Below are positions 28,140 to 37,492 of a DNA stretch of 64,000 nucleotides, piece by piece (the first letter of the stretch is position 1; each line of letters starts with the position of its first letter). The translations under genes were made by a program, and so were the position numbers. Where the stretch lies: positions 124,001 to 188,000 of the forward strand of contig JASNZF010000002.1 of assembly GCA_048499805.1 (NCBI GenBank). Direction: 5' to 3'. The notes below the pieces were generated by a model. The model was not told the DNA's origin. It saw nothing but the letters and a program-made list of their open reading frames with translations, and did not search any database. This DNA is from JAWXBA01 sp048499805 (lineage in GTDB: Bacteria > Gemmatimonadota > Gemmatimonadetes > Gemmatimonadales > GWC2-71-9).

Positions 28140-31100
28140 TGTTCCCCCGGGGCAGGCGCGGCCACGGCGGGCCGGGCGCGAGTGAGGCGGCGGAGCAGGG
28201 CCACGAATCCTTCGCGGCCTTCCTCCAGGATCTCGTAGAAGGTGGGGATGGCCACCAGCGTAAGCAAGGCCGAGCTCAGCACGCCGCCGATCACGGCGAC
28301 GCCGAGCGGGGCCCGGAACTGGGCGCCCTCGCCGCTGCCGAGTGCCACCGGGATCATCCCGGCGATGAGCGCGAATGTCGTCATCAGGATCGGGCGGAGC
28401 CGGATGGCACCGGCATGGATCAGCGCATCCCGGAGCGAGAGCCCCTCGCGCTCGCGGGACCACTTGGCGAAGTCGATCAGCAGGATGGCATTCTTCGCCA
28501 CCAGGCCCATGAGCAGGATCACGCCGATCAGGCTCATGATGTTCACGGTGTTGCCGGTCAGCGCCAGGCTCCCCATCACCCCGATCAGCGAGAGCGGGAG
28601 CGAGAGCATGATGGCGATCGGATCGGTGAACGAGCCGAACTGCATCGCCAGCACCAGGTACATCAGCAGCGCCGCGAGGGCGAGGGAGAGGAAGATGCTC
28701 CCGAAGATCTCGTTCTGCTGCTGGGCGTCGCCGCCTTGCGAGATCCGGACCCCCTCCGGCAGCACCAGGCGGTTCACCCCGACCATGACGTCGGCCATGA
28801 TCTCGCCGGTGGCGCGGCCCGAGGGGTTCCACTCCACGTTGACCACGAGGTCGCGGTTGAGGTGGTTGATCACCGCGGGACCGACATCCTCCGTGACCGT
28901 GGCGACCTGGCCGAGCGGGATCGTGGCGGGCAGGCCATCCGGACCCGGCACCACCAGCGGGAGCTGCCGCAGGTCGGTGGCGCGGCGGCGCGCCTCGGGG
29001 CTCAGGCGGACCATCACGTCCCGGGTCTCGCCCGCGGGGTCGATCCAGTCGCCGGCGTCGATCCCCGCGAACGCCGGTCGCAGGGATTGCGCCACCTGGG
29101 CCAGGCTCACGCCCAGCGCCGAGGCGAGCCCCCGGTCGAGCACGACCGTCAGCTCGGGCTTCTGGCCCTTGGTGGAAATGGAGAGATCCACGACGTTGGG
29201 GACCGTCGCCACCGTCGCGCGGACCTGCTCGGCCACCGCGTTGAGGGCCACCGGGTCATCGCCGCGGATCTCCAGCATGAGCTGCTTGCGGCCCCCGCCG
29301 ATCGGTGAGGTGAAGATCGCGAGCGTTACCCCCGATACCGACTGCATCCGGTCACGGAAGCGCCGGGCGATCTCCTCGGCGCTCAGTTCGCGCTCGTGCC
29401 GCGGGCTGAGCCGGACGAAGATGGTGCCCAGGTCCACCGCGCCCGAGGTGCCGCCGCCGAGGGTGGCATAGGTGTAGAGGACCTCGGGGTTCTCCCGGAT
29501 GATCCGGATCGCCTCCTCGGCCTTGAGGCGGGTGTAGGCGAGGTTGGAGCCCGGCGGGGTCTCGAGTTGCACGGTCATCTCCGCCCGGTCGTCCTCGGGG
29601 ACGAAACCCACCCCCACCAGGCGGAGCGGCACCATGGCCAGCGCAAAGACGAAGCTGCCCACCGCCAGCGCCACCACCGCCAGCCGATGGTCGAGTGCCC
29701 AGGCAATCACCGCCTTGTAGTCCTCGGCGCGCCGGTTGAACCAGGCGTTGAACCGGTCCAGCACCCGGGTGATCCAGGCCCGCTTCTCGGGTGCGACATG
29801 CGGATCGGGCCAGTAGGCGGAGAGCATCGGGTCGAGCGAGAAGGAGACCAGCAGCGAGACGAACACCGCGCAGGCCATCGTCAGCGCGAACGGCTTGAAC
29901 CACTGCCCGCCCAGTCCCGGCATGAAGGCGATCGGGATGAACACCGCGAGGATCGAGAAGGTGGTCGCGGTGACGGCCAGCCCGATCTCGTCGGTGCCTT
30001 CGTGCGCGGCGGAGAGGTGATCCTTCCCCATCTCTACGTGGCGGACGATGTTCTCGCGCACCACGATGGCATCGTCGATCAGGATGCCGATCGCCAGGGA
30101 GAGTCCCAGCAGCGACATGGTGTTCAGCGTGAACCCGAATGCCCACACCGCGATGAACGAGGCCAGCACCGACACCGGCAGGGCCAGGCCGGTGATCACC
30201 GTCGAGCGCCAGGAGTTGAGGAAGAGAAAGACCACCAGCACCGTGAGCAGCGCCCCCTCGATCAGGGCCTGCTTCACCGTCCAGACCGAGGCGTCCACCT
30301 GCCGCCCGGCGTCCTTCACGACCTCCAGCGACACCCCCTCGGGCAGGGTCGCCTGCAACCGGTCCACCCGCGCCAGCACCTCGGTCGCGATGTCGGTGGT
30401 GCTGTAGCCCTTGGACTTCCGAATGTCGATGCCCACCGCCTCGCGGTCGTTGAACAGCGCCAGGGAGCGGGGCTCCTCCGCGCCGTCCCGCACGGTGGCC
30501 ACCTCGCCCAGCCGGATCATCCGGGCGCCGCGCTGGGCCACCACCAGGCGGGTGAAGTCGGCCGGGTCGTCGAGGCGCCCGCGGAGCCGGATCGAGCGCT
30601 CCTCGAAGGCCCCGTCGATCCGTCCCACCGGGGCGGCGAGGTTCTGGGTCTGGAGCGCCAGGACCACCTGGCCCACGCTGACCCCGGCCGCCTGGAGCGC
30701 GTCCGGGCGGAGTTCCACCGTCAGCTCGCGCTCCTGCTGGCCGGTGACGGTCACCTCCGCCACCCCGTTGATCGACCGGAGCTCGCGGGTGAGGCCGGGG
30801 TCGGCGAGCTGGGTCAGCTCCCGGCGCTCCAGGGTGGTCGAGGTGAGCGCCAGCGAGACGATCGGGAGGTCGGTGTCGTTCATCTTCTTGATGAGCGGCT
30901 CCTCCATCTCGGGCGGGAGGTCGTTGCGGATCGCCGAGATGGCGTCCCGGACGTCCTGTGTCGCCTCGGCGAGCGGCTTGGAGAACTCGAACTCGATCAG
31001 GATGAACCCGAAGCCGTCCTCGGCCCGCCCCATCATCTTCTTGACGCCACTGATCGCGGCCAGCGCCTCCTCGATCGGGTCCAGCACCTCCTTCTCCACC

Positions 31101-31273
31101 ACGTCGGGGGAGCCGCCCGGATAGACCGCGGCCACCGAGACGTAGGGCGGGGCCACGTCGGGGTACTCATCGGTCTTCAGGGTGATGAGCGCGAAGCTGC
31201 CGAAGATCACCAGGGCCAGCATCGCCACGATGGTGATGGTCGGCCGCCGGATCGAGAAGTCGGATATCAGCAT
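28136..31273 (-). CDS. RND-family efflux transporter, inner-membrane pump
   Basis: 1045 residues, normal for AcrB/HAE-1 type pumps. The start (MLISDFSIRRPTITIVAMLALVIFGSFAL) and twelve-helix layout with two large periplasmic loops are typical. The proton-relay aspartates are visible in LAIGILIDDAIVVRENIVRH near residue 400, and the second half contains VLLMGLVAKNAILLIDFA near residue 925. It should form a trimer that takes up drugs or lipophilic compounds and passes them through the adaptor to TolC. It starts nine bases after the adaptor gene. Confidence 0.93.
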   Translation of the reverse strand: MLISDFSIRRPTITIVAMLALVIFGSFALITLKTDEYPDVAPPYVSVAAVYPGGSPDVVEKEVLDPIEEALAAISGVKKMMGRAEDGFGFILIEFEFSKPLAEATQDVRDAISAIRNDLPPEMEEPLIKKMNDTDLPIVSLALTSTTLERRELTQLADPGLTRELRSINGVAEVTVTGQQERELTVELRPDALQAAGVSVGQVVLALQTQNLAAPVGRIDGAFEERSIRLRGRLDDPADFTRLVVAQRGARMIRLGEVATVRDGAEEPRSLALFNDREAVGIDIRKSKGYSTTDIATEVLARVDRLQATLPEGVSLEVVKDAGRQVDASVWTVKQALIEGALLTVLVVFLFLNSWRSTVITGLALPVSVLASFIAVWAFGFTLNTMSLLGLSLAIGILIDDAIVVRENIVRHVEMGKDHLSAAHEGTDEIGLAVTATTFSILAVFIPIAFMPGLGGQWFKPFALTMACAVFVSLLVSFSLDPMLSAYWPDPHVAPEKRAWITRVLDRFNAWFNRRAEDYKAVIAWALDHRLAVVALAVGSFVFALAMVPLRLVGVGFVPEDDRAEMTVQLETPPGSNLAYTRLKAEEAIRIIRENPEVLYTYATLGGGTSGAVDLGTIFVRLSPRHERELSAEEIARRFRDRMQSVSGVTLAIFTSPIGGGRKQLMLEIRGDDPVALNAVAEQVRATVATVPNVVDLSISTKGQKPELTVVLDRGLASALGVSLAQVAQSLRPAFAGIDAGDWIDPAGETRDVMVRLSPEARRRATDLRQLPLVVPGPDGLPATIPLGQVATVTEDVGPAVINHLNRDLVVNVEWNPSGRATGEIMADVMVGVNRLVLPEGVRISQGGDAQQQNEIFGSIFLSLALAALLMYLVLAMQFGSFTDPIAIMLSLPLSLIGVMGSLALTGNTVNIMSLIGVILLMGLVAKNAILLIDFAKWSREREGLSLRDALIHAGAIRLRPILMTTFALIAGMIPVALGSGEGAQFRAPLGVAVIGGVLSSALLTLVAIPTFYEILEEGREGFVALLRRLTRARPAVAAPAPGEH

Positions 31274-31282
31274 GGATGTCTC

Positions 31283-32392
31283 CTAGCGATCGCTGCCGAC
31301 GCGGACCGCAGTGCCGGGTGCCGTCACCCGGACCGAGCCGAGCAGGACGGTATCGCCCTCCACCAGCCCATCGAGGATCTCGACCATCTCCAGCGCCTCG
31401 TCGCGCAGTCCCACCGCCGCCGGGAGGGAGACGGTGCGGCCACCCCGCAGCACGGTAAGGACCGGGGCGGCACCCCGGAGGTCCAGGGCAGAGAACGGAA
31501 CCGCCAGGGCCCGCGTGCCCCGGACCGCCACCCGCCCCTCGGCGAACAGCCCGCCGACAAGGGCGCCGCCGGGGTTCGGGACGCTCACCGTCACCGGCAG
31601 CTGCCGCGTCACCGGGTCGACCGAGGGACTGACCCGGATCACCGTTCCCGCGAACCGCCGGGATTGGTAGCCTGGGACCGAGAAGTCCACCTGGAGCCCG
31701 ACGCGAATCGAGTCCAGCGCCTCCAGCGGCACCGCCGCCTCCAGGCGCATGCTGGTCGGATCGATCACCGTGACCAGGGGCGTGCCCGGCTGGACCACGT
31801 CCCCGGCTCCCGCGGGGCGGACACTGACGATGCCCGCGAATGGCGCCCGTACCTCGGCCTTCTGGAGCTGCTGGCGCGCCGCGGTCAGCCGGGACTCGGC
31901 ATCGGCCAGGCCGGCATCGGCCGCCATTCGCTGGGCCCGGGCCTGCTCCACCGACTGGTCCGCAATCGCGCCGGCCGTCGCGAGGCGCTCGGCGCGCTCC
32001 AGGTTCCGTCGGCCCAGGTCGGCCTGCTCCCGGTTGACGCGCACCGCGGACTCCGCCGAGCGGAACGCCTCCCGCAGGGCGGTGTCATCGAGGCGGAGCA
32101 GGAGGTCGCCGGCGCCCACCCGCTGGCCGGGTTCCACCCGCACCTCCACCACCGGCCCGCCGATCTCCGCCCGAAGGCTGGCCTGCCGGGACGGCTCGAG
32201 CGCCCCGGAGATCGCCGGCCCGCTGTGCAGCTCGCGCCACTCCACGACGGCGACATTTTCCGCGGCGATGCTGACGACCGGGTCGGCCGCCACCGGCTCC
32301 GAGTCCGGGGCGGGGCCGCAGCCCACGGCGACGGTGGCCAGTGCGATCAGTAGGGCGGGCAGCTTGCGGCGGCGAAGTGACAGCGTGGTCAT
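31283..32392 (-). CDS. RND efflux periplasmic adaptor (membrane fusion protein), lipoprotein
   Basis: 369 residues. A lipoprotein signal ends in TVAVGCGPAPD. A barrel-sandwich hybrid domain (GPAISGALEPSRQASLRAEIGGPVVEVRVEPGQRVGAGDLLLRLDD) flanks a coiled-coil hairpin, residues ~105-180, rich in Arg/Glu/Ala (REAFRSAESAVRVNREQADLGRRNLERAERL). Beta-barrel and membrane-proximal domains follow. This links the RND pump to the TolC channel. The start overlaps the TolC gene stop (ATGA). Confidence 0.92.
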   Translation of the reverse strand: MTTLSLRRRKLPALLIALATVAVGCGPAPDSEPVAADPVVSIAAENVAVVEWRELHSGPAISGALEPSRQASLRAEIGGPVVEVRVEPGQRVGAGDLLLRLDDTALREAFRSAESAVRVNREQADLGRRNLERAERLATAGAIADQSVEQARAQRMAADAGLADAESRLTAARQQLQKAEVRAPFAGIVSVRPAGAGDVVQPGTPLVTVIDPTSMRLEAAVPLEALDSIRVGLQVDFSVPGYQSRRFAGTVIRVSPSVDPVTRQLPVTVSVPNPGGALVGGLFAEGRVAVRGTRALAVPFSALDLRGAAPVLTVLRGGRTVSLPAAVGLRDEALEMVEILDGLVEGDTVLLGSVRVTAPGTAVRVGSDR

Positions 32393-33966
32393 GGTACACC
32401 AAATCCGGTGGTGGGAGCAGTCGGCTGCGGGGCAGCCGATCGAGGGGAGGTTGTCGCGGTGGACACGGCCGGGGAGCTGGCCCCCGCCAACGGGAGGTCC
32501 GCCAGGAGCGCCAGCCGCACGCGGGCAACGGCGAGGTCTCTCGCCGCCGTCGCCTGGTTTGCCTCGGCCTGCTGCAGGGCAAGCCGGGCATCGAGCAACT
32601 CCGTCTGGGTCGAGATCCCCTCCTGATAACGCACCTCGGCGATCTGGTAGGCCCGCGCGGCCTGCTCCACCGTGCCGGCGCTGACCTGCCAGGTCGATAT
32701 CGCCGCCTCCAGCTGGGCGGTGGCGGCGCGAGCATCCAGCGCGGCCCCCTTCTCGGCCTGCTCGCGCCGGAGCTGTGCATCGGCAAGGTTGGCGCGCGCA
32801 ATGTCGCGGTTGGCACGCAGCCGACCGCCGGTGAAGATCGGGATCTGCAGGCCCACCGTCAGGTTCCAGTTGGTCAGGAACTCGTTCCAGGCGGGCAGGG
32901 CCGCGCTCGGATAGGCAACCTTGCCGTATTGCGAGGAGATCGAGACCGCCGGTAGCGCTTCTCCACGGGCAACGGCCAGCAAGGCTTCCTGCGCGGCCAC
33001 CGCCTCCTCCGCCTGGCGAACCGTCGCCCGCTGGCTGGCCGTGGTGTCCGGAGGGCGCACCAGCAAGGCCTCCACGGTCGGCCCGTGAGCGTAGCCGTTG
33101 GGGCCGAGGTCGGCCGAGAGGACGAGGGAATCCGCGGCAGGCAACTCCAGCAACTGCCGTAGCCGCAGGTGCGCGAGGTCCCGCTGCGTCCTGGCCTGGA
33201 TCAGCGCGGGGCGGAGGTTGTCACGCGCCACGCCGGCCCGCAGCAGGTCGAACTCCGGCACGGTCCCGACCTCCCGCCGCAGCCGGGTCTGGGCCAGGGT
33301 CGAGTCGGCCTGGTCCAACGCCGCCTGGGCGATGGCCACCATCCGGTCCGCGAGGGCAGCGTCGTAGTAGGTCGTCACGACTTCAAGGGTCAGCTGGGCC
33401 TGGGCCGAGGTGAGCCCGATCGCCGCGCTGCGTCGGCCGGCCTGGGCGGCATCGAGCCCGGCGCGCAGCCGCCCGCCCGCGAACAGCGTCTGGCTGGCCG
33501 AGAGCCCGAGGCTCCACGTGTTGGCCCGGCCAAACGGGAGGTTGCCGAGGTCCGAAAAAGGGTTGGCCCGGGAGAGGCACCGCACCGACTGCTCCAGCGA
33601 ATCGAGCCGTTGCGCCACCGGATTGCCGGGAATCGGCGTGAATGCGCTGCACGACTCGGCGGAACCCGGGGACGAGCTCGAGTCGTCGGTGCCGCTGCTG
33701 GCAAAGCCCTCGAACTGGGACTTGAGGAGTCGTGCATAGCTGGCCGACCCGGCAATCTGGGGAAGCATGTCGCTGCGGGTGCGGCGCACCTCGCCGGCGG
33801 CACGGTCCAGGGCGTTGCGGGCCAGCTCGAGGGTTTCGCTTGCCGGGATGGCGAGTTGCAGGGCCTGCTCGAGGGTCAGGGTGCGAACCTGTGGTGTCTG
33901 GCCAGGCAGGACCGAGGGGAGGAGCAGCAGCAGGCCCAGCAGGCGGGCGGGACGCAACCGATTCAT
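32389..33966 (-). CDS. TolC-family outer-membrane efflux protein
   Basis: 525 residues from ATG 33966, which overlaps the TetR gene stop (ATGA). A signal peptide (LLGLLLLLPSVLPGQ) is followed by two internally similar helical halves typical of TolC/OEP proteins: LTLEQALQLAIPASETLELARNALDRAAGEVRRTRSDMLPQI, and LQIPIFTGGRLRANRDIARANLADAQLRREQ in the second half. It forms the exit duct of the tripartite pump. A 26-residue Ala/Thr/Pro-rich tail is probably disordered. Confidence 0.92.
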   Translation of the reverse strand: MNRLRPARLLGLLLLLPSVLPGQTPQVRTLTLEQALQLAIPASETLELARNALDRAAGEVRRTRSDMLPQIAGSASYARLLKSQFEGFASSGTDDSSSSPGSAESCSAFTPIPGNPVAQRLDSLEQSVRCLSRANPFSDLGNLPFGRANTWSLGLSASQTLFAGGRLRAGLDAAQAGRRSAAIGLTSAQAQLTLEVVTTYYDAALADRMVAIAQAALDQADSTLAQTRLRREVGTVPEFDLLRAGVARDNLRPALIQARTQRDLAHLRLRQLLELPAADSLVLSADLGPNGYAHGPTVEALLVRPPDTTASQRATVRQAEEAVAAQEALLAVARGEALPAVSISSQYGKVAYPSAALPAWNEFLTNWNLTVGLQIPIFTGGRLRANRDIARANLADAQLRREQAEKGAALDARAATAQLEAAISTWQVSAGTVEQAARAYQIAEVRYQEGISTQTELLDARLALQQAEANQATAARDLAVARVRLALLADLPLAGASSPAVSTATTSPRSAAPQPTAPTTGFGVP

Positions 33967-34541
33967 GCCGACTCCGGCGCCAGGATGGCGCGCAGGAAGA
34001 GATCCACGTACGCGGCGATCGAGGATTCGAGATCGCTCTGGAAAAGGCTGGGCAGGATGTCCCGTCCCATCGCATCGGCGAAGAGGATTCCGGTCAGCAT
34101 CGCCGTGGCGATCGCGATGTTGACGTCGGGACGGAGGGTGCCCTGGGCCTGCAGGGTGCGGAGGTACGTGTTCAGCGTGCCCTGGGAACGGCGTGCGGCG
34201 GTGTCGGCCGGGGGCAGGATCTCCGGGTGCTCCTCGCACTCGCCAAGACAGGTCCGGATCATCGGACGCTTGGCGACCAGGTCGGCGTAGTGCGCCAACG
34301 ACCAGGTGATCAGGTCGGCGCGGGGATCGCCAGGAACCTCGGGAAGGGTCGGGGATTCCCTGAACAGCCCCGCGGCGTGGACCGCTTCATGAAGGAGCGC
34401 CGCCTTGGAACCGAAGTGCCGGAACAGGGTCACCTCGTTGACACCCGCCTCCTCGGCGATGCGCCGGGTGGTGGCACCCCGAAAGCCGACCTCGCTGTAC
34501 ACCTTGGCCGCAGCCGTAAGAATCCGTTCACGCATTTCCAT
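33963..34541 (-). CDS. TetR-family transcriptional repressor of the efflux operon
   Basis: About 192 residues from ATG 34541. The N-terminal helix-turn-helix is ILTAAAKVYSEVGFRGATTRRIAEEAGVNEVTLFRHFGSKAALL (residues ~8-50), a classic TetR/AcrR DNA-binding domain, followed by an all-helical ligand-binding domain. It is the first gene of the efflux operon. Repeated GCAAGTA half-sites in its promoter suggest autoregulation and substrate-induced derepression. Confidence 0.9.
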   Translation of the reverse strand: MEMRERILTAAAKVYSEVGFRGATTRRIAEEAGVNEVTLFRHFGSKAALLHEAVHAAGLFRESPTLPEVPGDPRADLITWSLAHYADLVAKRPMIRTCLGECEEHPEILPPADTAARRSQGTLNTYLRTLQAQGTLRPDVNIAIATAMLTGILFADAMGRDILPSLFQSDLESSIAAYVDLFLRAILAPESA

Positions 34542-34549
34542 GGGCGGCA

Positions 34550-34590
34550 ATGATAAGCAAGTACATACTGTCACGCAAGTAAGTGCTTGC
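34550..34590 (-). promoter_or_regulatory. Promoter and TetR-type operator of the efflux operon
   Basis: On the minus strand TTGCGT (34578-34573), a 17-base spacer and TATCAT (34555-34550) lie just before the TetR start. Overlapping them are GCAAGTA at 34557-34563, the same word at 34575-34581, and the inverted TGCTTGC at 34584-34590. GCAAG-N6-CTTGC (34575-34590) is a palindrome covering the -35, as expected for a TetR operator. Confidence 0.6.
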
Positions 34591-34688
34591 TTTGGATCGG
34601 TATTCTCCTGGCGATTGTGCAAGTCGTTGTCCGATCAGTAGATTGGTGCGATACCCCTGACCACCTCTCTCCCACGGCTGGGACGCCC

Positions 34689-37151
34689 GTGAACCGCCTC
34701 CGCATCGTCCTCGCACTCCTGCTGGTCGGATTCCTCTCCTACGCCGCGGGGCACCGGGTCGGTCCCCTGCCGCCCCTGCGCCCGCTCCTGGATCCTTGGG
34801 TGGGCTCCTGGCGCCTGGCGGGGGCCGTGCGCCCCGCGGAGTTCCTGGATGCCGTGATTCCCGGACTCTCCGGACCGGTCGACGTCCGGATTGACACCCG
34901 CGGGGTACCGCATGTCTTCGCAACCTCGGAAACCGACGCCTGGCGCGCCCAGGGCTGGCTGGTCGCCCGCGACCGCCTCTTTCAGCTGAACCTGCAAACT
35001 CGCGCGACGGCGGGTCGGCTCACCGAATGGGTTGGTGCGCGGGCGCTCGGGGCCGACCGCCGCAGCCGCCAGTTGGGGCTGGCACGCGCGGCCGAACGCC
35101 AGTGGGCGGCGCTCGCACCCGACGATCCGTCCCGGTTGGCGATGGAGGCCTACGCTGCCGGGGTGAATGCCTGGATCGACCAGCTGCCCCTCGCCGAGTT
35201 GCCCATCGAGTACCGACTGCTCGGTGTCGAGCCCGATCGCTGGGAGCCTCAGCACACGATGTACCTCTTCCAGCAGATGGCGACGGTGCTGGCCGCGCAG
35301 GACGCCGCCGACGCCCGTGAGCGGGTCGCCGCCTTGATGGGTCCGGACGTTGCGGACGCGCTGCTCCCGGTCCACAGTCCTGTCGTCGAGCCGATCCAGC
35401 CCAACGGCCAGTTCGCGGTGCGGATTGACTCGCCGCGCCTGCCGCCACCACCGGCGCTGCCCCGGAGCGATTCGCTCCTGGCCGGCCCCCCCCTCGATAC
35501 CCGGGCGCTGGCCGGCGACGCGGTCGGCAGCAACAACTGGGCTGTGGCCGCCCGACGGACCGCCGCCGGGCACGCCCTGCTGGCGGGGGACCCGCACCTC
35601 GGCCTGACCCTTCCCTCGATCTGGTACGAAGTGCACCTGGTCGTCCCCGGGATCCTCGACGTGGCAGGGGTCACCATGCCTGGGGCGCCCGGGATCCTGA
35701 TCGGGTTCAATCGCTCGCTGGCGTGGTCGGTCACCAACACCGGCGCCGATGTGCTCGACCTGTACCGGGAGGTGGTCGACAGTGACGCGGCGCCGCGCCA
35801 GTATCGCCTCGACGGCGAGTGGCGCCCCCTCGCCGAGGAGGTGGCCGAGTATCGCGGCCCCACGGGTGCGCTGCTCGCCACCGACACCATCCGGTTTACT
35901 CATCGCGGGCCCCTCACCCGACAGAACGACGGCTGGCGCTCCACCCGCTGGACGATGCAGGAGGTGGCTTCCGATCCCCACGCCTGGATTCGGCTCAACC
36001 GCGCCGCCGACATCGAGGCCGGGATGGCAGCCACGGCGCGCTATGTGGGACCGGCCCAGAACTTCATCATGGCCGACACCACGGGTGCCATCGCCATCCG
36101 GTCCACAGGCCACTATCCCATCCGGCCAGGCGACGGCCGCGGAGACGTGGTGCGGGACGGCTCGCGGAGTGACAGCGACTGGATCGGGATGCAGCCGCTG
36201 GAGCGATACCCGGCCTCCCGGCAGCCGGCGCAGGGATTCCTCGCGTCGGCCAACCAGGATCCGCTCGACCCGCGGGCCGGTGGTCCCTATCTCGGCTCGG
36301 ATTGGCCGTCCCCATGGCGCGCCATCCGGATCAACACCCTGCTGCGGGCCGATTCGGCGGTGACTCCCGAGGCGATGCAGCGCTTCCAGACTGATCCCGG
36401 TTCTGCCGCCGCCGACCTCCTCATGCCCCACCTGCAGCAGGCCGTGGCCGCCGGGCTTCAGCGGGACTCGGCCCGGACGATGCTGGCGCGCGCCGGCCGA
36501 CTCCTTGGCGAATGGGATCATCGCTACACCCTGGAGAACCGGCGGGCGGTGCTCTTCGAACAGGTCCTGGGCGCGATCGGGCGGGAGCTGTGGGATGAAC
36601 TGGTCCCGGCAGGCGACTCCGTTCCGGTGTTGCAGCCGGGGCAGGACATCCTGCTGGCCCTGCTCGCCGAGCCGGACAACCCGTGGTGGGATCGGCGTGA
36701 CACCGAGGTGGTCGAGGATCGAGATGCGGTGCTTGCGCGGGCACTCGAGGCTGGACTGCAGCGCACCATCGAACGCTTCGGCGAGCCCGACGACCCGCGC
36801 TGGACCTGGGGTGCGATCCGGATGATGAACATCCACCATCTCCTCCGCCTGCCCCCGCTCTCGCGCCTCGCGATTCCGGTGGCCAGCGGAACCGGCACGC
36901 TCAGTCCTGCCGGCGGCGGGACGCACGGCGCCAGCTGGCGAATGGTCGTGGAACTCGCTCCCGAGGTGGCAGCCCGTGCGACCTATCCCGGTGGCCAGTC
37001 GGGCAACCCGCTGAGTCCGTGGTATGCCGATCGCCTGGCCCTGTGGGAGGTCGGTGACCTTGCCACGGTGTTCTTCCCGCGGACGCCCGCCGACCTGGTC
37101 CCGGCGCAGCTCATCTCGGCCGTGACCCTCGCCCCCGCAGGTGCCCGGTGA
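34689..37151 (+). CDS. Penicillin acylase-family Ntn hydrolase
   Basis: About 820 residues from GTG 34689. A hydrophobic N terminus (IVLALLLVGFLSYAAG) exports or anchors it. The alpha-domain begins VDVRIDTRGVPHVFATSETDAWRAQGWLVARDRLFQLNLQ. The autocatalytic serine is in VGSNNWAVAARRTAAGHALLAGDPHLGL (Ser near residue 281), which becomes the N-terminal nucleophile of the beta-chain. Later NFIMADTTGAIAIRSTGHYPIRPGDGR fits the family. Members hydrolyse amide bonds in beta-lactams, acyl-homoserine lactones or peptides; the substrate here is unknown. The next gene starts within its stop (GTGA). Confidence 0.9.
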   Translation: MNRLRIVLALLLVGFLSYAAGHRVGPLPPLRPLLDPWVGSWRLAGAVRPAEFLDAVIPGLSGPVDVRIDTRGVPHVFATSETDAWRAQGWLVARDRLFQLNLQTRATAGRLTEWVGARALGADRRSRQLGLARAAERQWAALAPDDPSRLAMEAYAAGVNAWIDQLPLAELPIEYRLLGVEPDRWEPQHTMYLFQQMATVLAAQDAADARERVAALMGPDVADALLPVHSPVVEPIQPNGQFAVRIDSPRLPPPPALPRSDSLLAGPPLDTRALAGDAVGSNNWAVAARRTAAGHALLAGDPHLGLTLPSIWYEVHLVVPGILDVAGVTMPGAPGILIGFNRSLAWSVTNTGADVLDLYREVVDSDAAPRQYRLDGEWRPLAEEVAEYRGPTGALLATDTIRFTHRGPLTRQNDGWRSTRWTMQEVASDPHAWIRLNRAADIEAGMAATARYVGPAQNFIMADTTGAIAIRSTGHYPIRPGDGRGDVVRDGSRSDSDWIGMQPLERYPASRQPAQGFLASANQDPLDPRAGGPYLGSDWPSPWRAIRINTLLRADSAVTPEAMQRFQTDPGSAAADLLMPHLQQAVAAGLQRDSARTMLARAGRLLGEWDHRYTLENRRAVLFEQVLGAIGRELWDELVPAGDSVPVLQPGQDILLALLAEPDNPWWDRRDTEVVEDRDAVLARALEAGLQRTIERFGEPDDPRWTWGAIRMMNIHHLLRLPPLSRLAIPVASGTGTLSPAGGGTHGASWRMVVELAPEVAARATYPGGQSGNPLSPWYADRLALWEVGDLATVFFPRTPADLVPAQLISAVTLAPAGAR

Positions 37152-37492
37152 GCCGGCGCACGGGGGGACAGCTCCTGGCGATCGTGCTCGGGGTGGTCGC
37201 GCAGGCGACGCTGGGGTGGTGGGCGCTGGCGGGAGTGGGCTTCCTGGCGGGTGTGTTTCACCGGCGCCAGCGATGGGCGTCACTGCGCTTCGGCGTCGGG
37301 GTGGCGCTCGCCGGGGCTGGGTTGCTGGGATGGCTGGCATGGACCGGGCATCCGGTCGGCGAGGCCCACACCCTGCTGTCGGACTTGACCGGGGCGCCCG
37401 CGCTACCGCTGGCCCTGCTCCTCCCCGGGGTGATCGCTGCGGCCGGGGCCTACCTCGGGGGTACCGCCGGCCGGAAGCTCCTGTTCGGATGA
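37148..37492 (+). CDS. Small integral membrane protein, unknown
   Basis: 114 residues with a GTG start overlapping the penicillin acylase stop. Three to four hydrophobic helices (LLAIVLGVVAQATLGWWALAGVGFLAG, FGVGVALAGAGLLGWLAW, LPLALLLPGVIAAAGAYLGG) are joined by short Arg-rich loops. I recognise no family. ATGA overlap with the next gene makes a three-gene coupled unit. Confidence 0.6.
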   Translation: MSRRTGGQLLAIVLGVVAQATLGWWALAGVGFLAGVFHRRQRWASLRFGVGVALAGAGLLGWLAWTGHPVGEAHTLLSDLTGAPALPLALLLPGVIAAAGAYLGGTAGRKLLFG

